DNA from: Spraguea lophii
Taxonomy: Eukaryota > Microsporidia > Spragueidae
Length of the DNA: 64,000 nt
Reading direction: 5' to 3'
Assembly (NCBI GenBank): GCA_001887945.1
Contig: LDOQ01000051.1
Coordinates: 85,474-149,473, forward strand
The notes below the pieces were generated by a model. That model was not told where the DNA came from. It saw nothing but the letters and a program-made list of their open reading frames with translations, and did not search any database. Shown in pieces: positions 32,734 through 42,315 of the stretch. Each line of letters opens with the position of its first letter. Positions within the stretch are counted from its first letter, which is position 1. A program made the position numbers and the translations under genes.

Positions 32734-33822
32734 TTATTCTTTACTCAAATAATCTTTATATGTTGATTCGTCACATGTTTCTACCAATATCCTTTTTCCT
32801 CCATAAAATCTTCTATCTAAGACATCAGTAGCTATTTTGATTGATTTATTTTCTTTAAACTTCACAAAGAGAAATACAGAATTTTTACATGATATATTTT
32901 TATTTGAAATGAATACATTTGGTAGATGTATTGAAGATTTTTGAAATATTACAACTTTCAATATATCTATTTCTCCAAATCTACTCATTTCATTATGCAT
33001 TTCTTCAATAAAATCTAAATCTAGTTCATCAAATTCTATTAAATTTTTAAGAAGAATAAAATTATTCTGATTTTCTTTTTTATTAAGTCGCTTAGCAATT
33101 TCTTTTATTTGTGATGGTATCTCTTGATTTTTATCCATTATTTTAATTTTTTCTACGGATGTTACTGTATGTCCAACTCTTAATTTTCTACCACCAAATT
33201 GAAAATCCTTCATTCCTTTTACAGCAGCCGTGGCAGAACTATTTGCGTTAAATTTAATATATCCATATCCTACATCTTTTTTGCAGTTTTCTGGGTTTTC
33301 AGAATTAATATTTATATCTTTTATATCTCCAAAACACTCAAAAACCTTCTTAATTTCATCCGTATTCAATTTTGGATTAATATTGCTTATAAAAATAATT
33401 GATCTGTCAATTTTTGATAATTCCTTTGGTATGGTATTAGGATAATTAACGGGTCTTCCTACTTTTAATTCTTTGTTATCTAAATATAATCCTTTAAAGT
33501 TTATTACCATTTGTGCAGAATGTGGATTATCAAATTCTACAAATGCAAATCCTTTATGTTTCATAGTTTTGTGATCCATAGTAAAATTTACATTAACTAT
33601 TGGTCCGAATTGTTTAAATAATTCTAAAATATCTTTTTTTGTGACGTTTACACCAACATTCCCGACATATACTCTATTTAACAACCTATGAGAAAAATTC
33701 TGTTTATCAACATCTTCTTTAATTGGTGGTAAAAGACCTATAGGCGGTAATGTCCAACGCCCATACTTAAAAACCTCTTCTTCATCACTATTCAATTCCG
33801 CATTACTTCTCTTCATATCCAT
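32734..33822 (-). CDS. PUF60: PUF60-type poly(U)-binding splicing factor
   Basis: 362 residues. RRM1 (NRVYVGNVGVN with MKHKGFAFVEF), RRM2 (SIIFISNINPK with GYGYIKF) and a C-terminal UHM-like RRM are in order. The RRM1 RNP1 block is characteristic of PUF60, which binds U-rich tracts with U2AF at 3' splice sites. Human PUF60 is 559 residues; the long N-terminal and linker parts are reduced. The start ATG (33820-33822) lies six bases from the ATG of the divergent TXNDC9 gene; an in-frame upstream extension would run through that gene and is rejected. Confidence 0.88.
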   Translation of the reverse strand: MDMKRSNAELNSDEEEVFKYGRWTLPPIGLLPPIKEDVDKQNFSHRLLNRVYVGNVGVNVTKKDILELFKQFGPIVNVNFTMDHKTMKHKGFAFVEFDNPHSAQMVINFKGLYLDNKELKVGRPVNYPNTIPKELSKIDRSIIFISNINPKLNTDEIKKVFECFGDIKDININSENPENCKKDVGYGYIKFNANSSATAAVKGMKDFQFGGRKLRVGHTVTSVEKIKIMDKNQEIPSQIKEIAKRLNKKENQNNFILLKNLIEFDELDLDFIEEMHNEMSRFGEIDILKVVIFQKSSIHLPNVFISNKNISCKNSVFLFVKFKENKSIKIATDVLDRRFYGGKRILVETCDESTYKDYLSKE

Positions 33823-33828
33823 ACCCCA
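33823..33828. promoter_or_regulatory. Shared 6 bp start-site spacer with CCCC/GGGG
   Basis: The whole space between two divergent start codons is ACCCCA. Read rightward it puts CCCC one base before the TXNDC9 ATG; read leftward it puts GGGG one base before the PUF60 ATG. Microsporidian starts are known to be marked by CCC-like or GGG-like triplets, so one motif may serve both genes. Confidence 0.7.
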
Positions 33829-34251
33829 ATGAAAATAAAACCAGATAATTTTTCTGATGATGAAGAATTCAAAAAATACAAAGAAAATAGAAAAAAACAA
33901 CTTACACAAATAGTGCATGAAATAACTGATGAAAGATTTCTTATAAAAAAAATCTTTAAAGATAGAGTAATATTACACGTATACAAAAATGAATTCACTA
34001 CATGCAAAAGAGTAAATACAATACTTGATAAACTGGTGGGATTATATCCTCAAATACAATTCTATAAAATAGAAGCAGAAAAAGCACCAATAATATCAGA
34101 AAAATTAGAAATTAAAACATTGCCATACTTAGGTCTTTTTGCAGGTGGATACTATATAGATTCTATCGTAGGATTAGATAAAGTTGGAGGAATGGATTTT
34201 AATTTAATGGAGTTTAAGAATTACATAGATAAAAGTGATATACTAAATTAA
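33829..34251 (+). CDS. TXNDC9: TXNDC9/phosducin-like thioredoxin-fold protein
   Basis: 140 residues (human 226). The thioredoxin-like fold covers about 35-130: VILHVYKNEFTTCK, then YKIEAEKAPIISEKLEIKTLPYLGLF, then VGLDKVGGMDF and the family ending SDILN. EKAP followed by the ERLxIKxxP pattern identifies the TXNDC9/Plp1 branch, cofactors of the CCT/TRiC chaperonin in actin and tubulin folding. There is a single cysteine where a CxxC would be, as expected for a non-redox member. The N-terminal helix is shortened. Confidence 0.88.
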   Translation: MKIKPDNFSDDEEFKKYKENRKKQLTQIVHEITDERFLIKKIFKDRVILHVYKNEFTTCKRVNTILDKLVGLYPQIQFYKIEAEKAPIISEKLEIKTLPYLGLFAGGYYIDSIVGLDKVGGMDFNLMEFKNYIDKSDILN

Positions 34252-35060
34252 CGTTGAATATCAATAAAATAATTTTAAGCAAATTATTCCAAATAATGCT
34301 GATTATTTATTCTCAAAAGATTCTTATTCTTTGATGTTTATTATTTCTGAAATTTATTTTAAATTCAATAATAATTATTTTAAAAAAAATTATATTTTAT
34401 CATAAAGAATATTTTCATATTTTAATAAAAATAAAAGATGGTCATTTAAATGTTTAAGTCATAGAAATATTTTTATTATCTTTGGATTTATTTTGGTTAA
34501 ATTTAGAAGGTTTTTTGTTATAAGATTTTAATTATCACGACAAATAACTGTATATTTATATTTTGAAATAACTTGAAGTCATTGATTTAATAAAAATATG
34601 TAATGTTTGTACCATTTAATTCCATTGCATATATACATTAATTCAGCGTATTCTATAATTCATCATTTTATATATTTTTATACGTGCATTTATTATTCTT
34701 TTAATTTTAACGAGATTTTAATCAATTTCTTGGAGTAATATTTATCAAATCACAAAATCAATACAGGAATTATAACCACATTAACCAAACATTACTCTGT
34801 CAAAATAATAGTATTTCCGTAAAAGAAGTATATTGAATATATTATCAAATCTTCTCAATTATACATCTTATATTTCTATTTAATATAATTATATTTTTAA
34901 CATAATTATTTGGAAGAAAGATTGGAAGCATTGCTTTTGGAACTTAGCTATCATTTTATAAACAATTGTTTTTTTAAATATAATCTCATTAAAATTTATT
35001 ATTTAAAACTTTCTATTTTTAAATTATTCTTTATACGGTATTATATAATTATTACATATC
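34252..35060. other. Intergenic with SINE fragment
   Basis: About 800 AT-rich bases. A partial SINE fossil lies near 34735-34860. Otherwise empty. Confidence 0.55.
34735..34860 (-). repeat. SINE fossil fragment
   Basis: AAAATCAATACAGGAATTAT, then AACCACATTAACCAAACATTA, match the mid-body of the young SINE (ACAAATCAATACAGGGATTG and the ensuing CAACTACATCAGCT). Ends are unclear. Confidence 0.6.
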
Positions 35061-35096
35061 AAAGTTAACATAAAAAATAAGAATAATAGAATAAAA
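35061..35096. repeat. 36 bp direct repeat, left copy
   Basis: This block matches 35521-35556 with two mismatches and flanks a degenerate SINE. It is longer than the 13-14 bp duplications seen elsewhere, and the right copy overlaps the SINE tail. It could be an unusually long target-site duplication or part of an older nested repeat. Confidence 0.7.
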
Positions 35097-35537
35097 ATCC
35101 ATTTAATTGTGTGGTTGTAAGATGGTAACCAAATCCCTCGTCTAGAAAGATTTTCAAAAAAAGGAGTAAAACGTAGAAAAGAAAGGTTATTGAGTGGATG
35201 AAAGTTCGATAGTGTAGTATTAGTCGTGACCTGTATGGCGGTCGTATTATTAGATTAAAGTAGTGTTTAGCTAGCGCAATTACAATCCTTGTATTGATTT
35301 ATAAATTTATATTACTATACCAAAAAAAAGTTAGGAATCTCATTAATGATGATAGAATGACGATTACACCATATGTAAATCCTACTGTTCCAAAGCATAA
35401 GATAAGACGAGATTAATGCATATATGTAGCGAAACCAGCCAATACAGGTTTAGATGTTCTTTAGGAACCAAAAGTTATAGACCACAGTAAGTCATAACCA
35501 CACGAAAAACTTCTATAAATAAAGTTCACATAAAAAA
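35097..35537 (+). mobile_element. tRNA-derived SINE, old full-length copy
   Basis: The head keeps TGTGGTTGTAAGATGGTAAC (decayed box A region) but box B is lost. The body keeps GAAAGGTTATTGAGTGG, AGGAACCAAAAGTTATAGAC and TAAGATAAGACGAGATTAAT in the right order, ending in TTCTATAAATAAAGTTCA and an A-rich run. Confidence 0.78.
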
Positions 35538-35556
35538 TAAGAATAATTGAATAAAA
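35521..35556. repeat. 36 bp direct repeat, right copy
   Basis: Right-hand partner of 35061-35096, two mismatches. Confidence 0.7.
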
Positions 35557-36070
35557 CGATATTATCCTTCTTTTTTATAAACAAAAGATATTTCTAAAAA
35601 TTATTTAATAAAGCTATAAAAAAATAAATTGTACTTAATAATATTAATTTATAATTTTGTATATTTATAGTCAAATATATTTTTTTATATTTTAATTTAT
35701 TTATAATTAATAATCGTATATAATTTGATATATTAAAACAAAATATACAATCATTATAATATTCATATTATCATTTACTTATATTATTTAAAAATAAAGT
35801 CATCGAATTTAAATATTTTTAGTTTTAAAAAGTTTTATTTTATATAGTATCCTAATAATTATAGTATTGAAATGATTTTATAAAGAAAAAGATTTATATA
35901 ACAATCTACTAAAAATATTTTATATTCCTAAAATATATTTCATAATAAAAATAATAAATAAAAAGTTATATTATTTTCTATACAGAATTAATATGTTATT
36001 ACATTGAAAATATTTTATGTTACATCTGACCCTTATTTATTATATTTTATATAAAAATTATCAATATATT
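35557..36070. other. Intergenic, no gene seen
   Basis: About 510 AT-rich bases between the SINE and the 3' end of the coiled-coil gene. Confidence 0.55.
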
Positions 36071-37555
36071 TTATACACCACTTATTGTATTAACTCTTCT
36101 TTGTAATACTTTTAATTCTTTTTTTAACGTTTTATTCTCTTCTCCTTTCCTTATCAAATATTTCTGACATTCATTTAATTCTATTCTAGCATTATTAAAT
36201 TCTTTGGTAAATTCTTCTAATAGCTTTTTAGTTCTATCATGAAGAATACTTTTATTATTTTCAGCAAAAAATGTTATTTCTTTTATTTCATTCTCTAAAA
36301 TATGATTTTTTCTTGTTAACTTGTTAAAAATATTTCTTATTTCTTCTAATACCTCACTTACTTTATTGTAATTGTTTATTTTTAAATCTTTGATAAATCT
36401 TTTATTATTTTTTGTTAATTTTACATTATCTTTTTGATTATCTATTATATTATCTATTTTATTTATATAGGATTGAAATACATTTAAATATTCGTTTATT
36501 CTTTTAAGATTATCTGGATTATTTATTTTTTCTATCAATTTATTATTTTTTATTTTCAATCTGTTATTCTCGTCGTAGAAATTTTTCATTTCTTTTTTAT
36601 TCATTTCATTTTCTTTATGTGTATTATTGATTATTTCATTTAAATTGTTATTTTCCTCTGTTAATTGTTTAATCTGTATTTTTATTTTATTAATTTCTTC
36701 TAAATATTCTCTTATCTCTGTTTTATTACCATTATCTTTCATTTTTACTAATTCTTCCATCTTCTTCTCTTTATCATATAAAACATTTTCTAAATCTTTT
36801 ATTTCTAAATTCTTATTATGAATTATTCTTTCTGATTCTTCAAAATCAGTTTCTATTTCTTTTAAATTCTTCTTTAACTCCTCCACATTTCTATACAGCT
36901 CTTCTATTATTCCATCTTTACTTTGTATTTCTTGATTATATCTGTTAATGAGCTCGTCCCTTTGTATTATTTCATTTCTCAAATAACCACTATCTTTTTC
37001 TTTTATATTGTTTGTTTCTTCTAAAATATTTTCATATTCTTTTATCCTATTATTAAGATTTTGTAATTCTTTATTATTTTGCTCTAATTCTCTTTTTAAT
37101 TTAATAACCATTGTATTTTCTTTTTGAACTAAATCTCTAAATCCATTTCTCTCTTCTTCTATTTTACTTTTCAAAATTTTCTCATCATTATCTCTTTTCA
37201 CAATTTCATTTTTATATTTGTTTATTTCATTCAATAGAATTTTATATTTCTGATTTATCTCCTCTAAATAACCGATAAGCTTTTGATTCTCTTCTTCATA
37301 AGAATTTATCTTATCATTTCTTATATTTAATTCTTTATTAAATTCCATTATATTATTTTCCTTCTCTCTTTTTAAAACCTCTATAATCTTAATATTTTCT
37401 TCAATAGCCTTTCCACTATCTATACCACTATTCATAGAAAGTTTGTGTTTTAATTCAAAGTTTTCACTCTTTAATGCTTCTATTTCACTTTCATATTCTT
37501 TTACTGTTTTTACAGTAGAAATAGGATTGAATTGTATAGCAAATGAATTTTCCAT
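36071..37555 (-). CDS. Coiled-coil spindle-pole protein with CM1-like motif
   Basis: 494 residues, almost entirely Lys/Glu/Asn-rich heptad coiled coil. At about residues 15-40, VKEYESEIEALKSENFELKHK matches the centrosomin motif 1 core (LKxENFxLK), by which Spc110, Pcp1 and Mto1 recruit gamma-tubulin complexes. An N-terminal CM1 followed by a long rod is the layout of those spindle-pole receptors. No calmodulin site or PACT domain is evident at the C-terminus. CCC lies two bases before the ATG. Function inferred from the motif. Confidence 0.7.
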   Translation of the reverse strand: MENSFAIQFNPISTVKTVKEYESEIEALKSENFELKHKLSMNSGIDSGKAIEENIKIIEVLKREKENNIMEFNKELNIRNDKINSYEEENQKLIGYLEEINQKYKILLNEINKYKNEIVKRDNDEKILKSKIEEERNGFRDLVQKENTMVIKLKRELEQNNKELQNLNNRIKEYENILEETNNIKEKDSGYLRNEIIQRDELINRYNQEIQSKDGIIEELYRNVEELKKNLKEIETDFEESERIIHNKNLEIKDLENVLYDKEKKMEELVKMKDNGNKTEIREYLEEINKIKIQIKQLTEENNNLNEIINNTHKENEMNKKEMKNFYDENNRLKIKNNKLIEKINNPDNLKRINEYLNVFQSYINKIDNIIDNQKDNVKLTKNNKRFIKDLKINNYNKVSEVLEEIRNIFNKLTRKNHILENEIKEITFFAENNKSILHDRTKKLLEEFTKEFNNARIELNECQKYLIRKGEENKTLKKELKVLQRRVNTISGV

Positions 37556-38104
37556 AAGGGCAAGATAGAAAATGATATGTATTAATAAAGCCTACAACAA
37601 AAAATATTTATAAAAAAATGTATTATAAGAGGTTAAACAATATTTATAAATAAGATTATAAAAAAACAAATAATATTTATATAAGAACTTTCTATTATTT
37701 ATATGTGATTATGGCAAATTTATTAAAATAAAATTTTATTATTAGAAAATCAACAAAAAACTAAAAAGTTTAAAAAACACGTAGACAAACATTTTTAATT
37801 ATATCAAAATATTATGTGTTATTTTTCGTAGGCAATTCGAGCATAGATATATATTTATGAAGTCTGAGAATGTTTATAACTAAAATAATATTTTTACCTA
37901 TCACATTATCTATCATAGCATATGTTATAAAGTTTTAAAACTATCAATATTATATGTACCATCTAATAAAAATAAATTTTCTGGCGAAAATGGAAAATAT
38001 AACGTATATTGATATATTTTTCCATATAATGAATCATGTATGTTACTGCTAGTATATTTACAAAACCATATCCATAAGCATTACTGATATGTATATTGGT
38101 TTCA
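37556..38104. other. Intergenic, no gene seen
   Basis: About 550 AT-rich bases upstream of the CM1 gene, presumably its promoter. Confidence 0.55.
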
Positions 38105-38565
38105 TGATTATTCAAAAATTGGATGTTTTTTCACTCGTTCACAGTAGATTGAGCAAAAACTCACAACTTGTTTTATATGAACGTCTAAGGAATGGAAAAA
38201 GTCTCCTTTGATCCATTTACTGTGGAGGTTATCGGGTTTCGTCATCTTTTGAATATTGTATTGAGAAACTACATTACCATGTTGTGGTATCATCTCATCA
38301 TAGGTATCAACCTGAGTCAACGAATCCTCTTTGGTTACCTAATAATTTCCCATTTATTGTCATATCCACTGGTTTCCTACACTCTGTGGACATAATCACA
38401 AATAGATCGAAAGATAATTGTACCCAAACTTTAACATTTTATAGATGCTGTCCTCCTCTATATTGATTATATTAATCGGTTTAAACAGGCTTCAACAGCT
38501 TTGAGACATTTAATTATTTCAAGCAAGTCTTCTGGCACAATAACAAACTCATTTCATTGAACAAT
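38105..38565 (-). pseudogene. Decayed gene, unknown family
   Basis: The GC content here is higher than in the flanks, and the minus strand holds protein-like blocks in different frames. In order they contain VPEDLLEIIKCLKAVEAC, then VIMSTECRKPVDMTINGKLL, then DNLHSKWIKGDFFHSLDVHI and a run ending KKHPIFE. At least two frame changes and several stops interrupt them. This looks like a former gene or transposon ORF; I could not name it. Confidence 0.5.
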
Positions 38566-38951
38566 ACCATTTATGATTTAAATAAATAAAAACGTTTAAT
38601 TGAATAAAAAATATTTTATCTTTTTCCGGAATTCCCCTGTCTAATAAACTTATTATTTTTTAATTGAAATTATTAGAAGTATTTAGGTTGGTTTCTAATC
38701 TACTGTATTTTGAATTAAAATAAACATTTATTATGATTAAATGTTTTTAATTATAAGAAATATTTATTCATAATCAATAAACTTTATATAACATTTTAAA
38801 AAATTTTAAAATTAAACAAAAGAAATAATAAAATTGTTAAACTACAATTGAAGAAGCTTTTGTTCTCTTAATAATTGAATGTATATTTAAATATAATAAA
38901 AATTTATTATAAAATAATAAGATAGTGGTTTAGTTACAAAGATTTTACTTC
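38566..38951. other. Intergenic, no gene seen
   Basis: About 385 AT-rich bases downstream of the kinase gene. Confidence 0.55.
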
Positions 38952-39881
38952 TTATAAAAATCTATAAAAATATTTTTCTTTTTTTTCTTCTAAAGGTATT
39001 TCATCGTTTGTGTATGTTAAGAAGTTAGAAGCATCTCCTTCGTATCTTACTTTAGGAATAATAGGAGGTACCATTTTATCGATATTTTCGATATATCCTT
39101 TAAAAAATGGATGTTCAAAAAGTTCATCAATAGAATTATTTCCTAATCTTTTAAATTGATCTCTTACAAGTATTTTTTGCAAAAGATCTTTTGCATCTTC
39201 ATCTAAATTTTCTGGGATAATAATTTCTTCATCTAATACTTTTTTATATACTTCGCTTGGTGTGTTTCCAACAAATGGTGTTGATCCTATTAACATCTCA
39301 TATATTAAAATTCCTAATGACCAAATATCAGCAGAAAATGAATGTCCATCTCCAAGAATTTTTTCAGGCGACATATATTCTGGTGTTCCACAAAATGTAA
39401 ATGTTTGATTATCTAAAATTTTTGCAAATCCAAAATCCGTAAGTTTTATAGAACCGGTGAGATCTAAAAGTATATTTTCTGGTTTTAAATCTCGATATAC
39501 AATATTTCTATGATGTAACGATTGTAATGCTAAAAGTAATTGTGATGAATAAAATCTAGTTGTTTCTAAATTAAAAGCATTAGAATATTGAATATATGAA
39601 AACAATTCTCCACCAGGAACATATTCCATTACCAAAATTAATTTTTTATTTTCTATAAAAGAATAATAGAAATGCACGGAATACTTATTTCCTCTTAAAA
39701 GGGTTAATATTTTTTTTTCATCATACACATGATCCACTTGACCTAAGCGTATAATTTCATAATATTTCATAACCTTAACAGCATAGTATTTTTTAGATAT
39801 TTTATGTTTACATAAAAATACCTTTCCAAATGTTCCCATACCAATAATTTTCATAATAAGAAAATCCGAAAACTTAAACAT
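38952..39881 (-). CDS. AGC-family protein kinase, PKA catalytic subunit-like
   Basis: 309 residues, nearly all kinase domain. Visible: glycine loop GMGTFGKV, catalytic lysine in YAVKVMK, catalytic loop YRDLKPEN (Y in place of H, usual in PKA), DFGFAK, activation loop TFCGTPEYMSPE, where the T before FCGTPEY would be the PDK1 site, and the AGC C-tail ending FYRFL. FCGTPEY and the FxxxF-like tail place it near PKA. CCC directly abuts the ATG. No regulatory subunit lies in this window. Confidence 0.93.
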   Translation of the reverse strand: MFKFSDFLIMKIIGMGTFGKVFLCKHKISKKYYAVKVMKYYEIIRLGQVDHVYDEKKILTLLRGNKYSVHFYYSFIENKKLILVMEYVPGGELFSYIQYSNAFNLETTRFYSSQLLLALQSLHHRNIVYRDLKPENILLDLTGSIKLTDFGFAKILDNQTFTFCGTPEYMSPEKILGDGHSFSADIWSLGILIYEMLIGSTPFVGNTPSEVYKKVLDEEIIIPENLDEDAKDLLQKILVRDQFKRLGNNSIDELFEHPFFKGYIENIDKMVPPIIPKVRYEGDASNFLTYTNDEIPLEEKKEKYFYRFL

Positions 39882-40866
39882 GGGTTAATACCTCATATAT
39901 AGAATTATAAAAATATTGATAACAAAGAAAATAATTATATCATAAATATCAAAACACAAATGAACGTATATGCTATCATATTCTTTAATGTAAAAGATAT
40001 TTATATTATGTCTAATAAACAAATGACTTATTAAAAGTTTATAAATATATTTATATCAATTATATTATAATATATTACCATATTATAATATAATTTATTA
40101 AAGTTTACTTTGGTACAACACCAATATTACAAATATAGTAAATAAAATATATTTTATAATATAAAAATATTATAAAATCAATAAAAGAGTAAATAATAAA
40201 AAAATTTTGAAAGAATAAAATCAATAAACTTTCTGCTTTGCCATCATATTTTTTAAAAAAAGAAATAATATATTTTATCGGTTTTTTAAAATGTAAATTT
40301 ACTATCCATGATAATTTATAAAATGTAGTATACTATTTTTACAATAAATAATGAATTTATAAGAGTAATTGGAAATATATTTTATTTCTCTAATTATAAT
40401 TATTATTTTACATTAAAAATATAGATTATTAGGATTCAAAAAATATAATATAACTTGAATTTAAAATAATTTTATATAATCTTTCTTATATAACCTTTTC
40501 ATCTTATGGAAATATACTCATTCGAAGTTTATATTCTCACCATCTTCTTTTATTCTAAAATCATAACTAATTATCTCTATCGCTTTCTTTAATGTCAAAA
40601 CTTATATATATGAAAATATATATTTATTTATTTCTAATTTTTGGTTATCTTCTTTTCTCTCTTAGAGAAATGTTATTTTTATATTTCATTACAATTATAT
40701 ATCTGTTTTTTGTTTTTTCCTAATGAGCCTGTTCTATTCTTCAAACTCTATTAAAATTAAAACAATATAAGGAATAAAATAGTAATCTTCTTTGATGAAA
40801 ATTAAAAAAGAATAAAATATTATAAAATAAATAAAATAATATATCATTTCAATGAATAAATGTTAT
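39882..40866. other. Intergenic, no gene seen
   Basis: About 985 AT-rich bases between the kinase start and the end of the next gene. A pyrimidine-rich part lies at 40500-40740. No ORF accepted. Confidence 0.55.
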
Positions 40867-41661
40867 TTATCTTTTAAAAGCTACTTCATCCTTGATTACA
40901 TCATAAGTTATTATATCTTGATTTTTTAACCTATATATTATATCTTTTAATGTTTTTCTATCTATACCTGTTTCTTCTTGTATCTTTGATACTGAAACCT
41001 TATAATTATTATTTAATAAAAAATATATCTTTTTAAAATTTTTATTCTTTATTTTCTCAGCTACAAAACTTAATTCATCGTTTTTTAATCTGTTTTTCTT
41101 TGATGTATAATTATTATGTAAACTTAATAATGAAATATTTTCTTTATTTCCATATTGTAAATCTTTTATTTTATCACAAATATTATTTATTGTATCTATT
41201 TTATCGATAAAATCATGATATTCTTCTTTTAATTCATCATATTCATTTTTTAACATATTATAATACATATTTTGTATTTCTATAGCCTTAAGATATTTAT
41301 CTCTCAATCTACAAATATTAACTTCTAATTTATCACATTCTATTTCTATTTCCTCTTCTTTAAGCATTTTATTATACAATTCTTCACATTTTCCAAGATT
41401 GGGAATATTTATATTCATGTTTTGATATTCAATGTTTAGATTGGCTAGGAATGTTGATAATCTGTTTATATCGTTTATGATATCTTTGTTAAATTCTGGG
41501 AATTCTAACATTTCAAAAAAAGTTTGTAATGTATCAATAGATATTGGTAGGTCTTTCATCTCATCATATTCCTTTGGTCTGAGAATAAGATCAGTATTTT
41601 GATATTCTAATTCTTTATTATCTGATAACATTAGGATAAAAATATTTTTGTTTATTAACAT
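40867..41661 (-). CDS. Coiled-coil protein with C-terminal winged helix, unknown
   Basis: 264 residues from the first ATG, or 254 from a second ATG at 41631; neither has CCC before it, so the start is uncertain. The middle (about 75-185) is coiled coil. The last 65 residues, with KKIYFLLNNNYKVSVSKIQE and TGIDRKTLKDIIYRLKNQDI, look like a winged helix-turn-helix. Coiled coil followed by winged helix occurs in transcription, meiotic and kinetochore proteins; I cannot choose. Confidence 0.6.
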   Translation of the reverse strand: MLINKNIFILMLSDNKELEYQNTDLILRPKEYDEMKDLPISIDTLQTFFEMLEFPEFNKDIINDINRLSTFLANLNIEYQNMNINIPNLGKCEELYNKMLKEEEIEIECDKLEVNICRLRDKYLKAIEIQNMYYNMLKNEYDELKEEYHDFIDKIDTINNICDKIKDLQYGNKENISLLSLHNNYTSKKNRLKNDELSFVAEKIKNKNFKKIYFLLNNNYKVSVSKIQEETGIDRKTLKDIIYRLKNQDIITYDVIKDEVAFKR

Positions 41662-41892
41662 TTGGATAATTATTGTAATGTAAGATAAAATATTAAATGT
41701 TTGGAGTAATTTATTGTTTTTATAATAATTCTCTTACAAATTTACTTTTAATTATTCTACTTGTTTTTTAAATAATACAAAAATATTATTGTAACGCTCT
41801 AATTGGTTGTAACCAATAATTTTTATAAAAGATTATGATGTACTACTATTGTAAAAAGAGTTTTCTATGTAATTAAAAAGTTATAAAAATAA

Positions 41893-42315
41893 TTATTTAA
41901 TTATTTGGTTGAAATTTTTAATGATATTCTTTAGAATGTTTGCATCGTTTATATTTTCTTTTAAATCCATCTGTTTTCTTTTGCTTGAAGAATATTCATA
42001 TTCCAAATCATCATTTTCATGTCTAGGAACTATATGCATATGAACATGCCTAACTGTCTGCCCTGCAGATTTTCCATCCTGCAAAAAAATAAAAAAACCA
42101 TCGCAAAAAATTTTAAATATCTTCATCATCTTCTGAACTATTATATGCATGTCTTTCATCTCTTCAGCGGTCATTTCGTGATAAAATTTAATTTTTCGTA
42201 TAGGAGATATTAATATGTGAAATCTACGTATAGGTTTGTGATTAAGAAATACAAATGTCAAATCTGTTTTATAGATTATAGTATTTAATGGTATAATATG
42301 TTCACCAAACTCCAT
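41893..42315 (-). CDS. HIT-family (FHIT-type) nucleotide hydrolase, copy 1
   Basis: 140 residues. The HIT signature GQTVRHVHMHIVPR carries the histidine triad (HVHMH), and GQTVxHxHxHVxPR is typical of the FHIT branch, which cleaves diadenosine polyphosphates. N-terminal residues FGEHIIP fit FHIT as well. CCC lies about eleven bases before the ATG. It faces a same-length paralogue at 43493, 1.2 kb away. Which dinucleotide it prefers is unknown. Confidence 0.9.
   Translation of the reverse strand: MEFGEHIIPLNTIIYKTDLTFVFLNHKPIRRFHILISPIRKIKFYHEMTAEEMKDMHIIVQKMMKIFKIFCDGFFIFLQDGKSAGQTVRHVHMHIVPRHENDDLEYEYSSSKRKQMDLKENINDANILKNIIKNFNQIIK

Noticed and set aside
33823..33918. N-terminal extension of the PUF60 gene
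   Set aside because: It would lie wholly over the divergent TXNDC9 coding region, and the protein from 33822 begins as expected.
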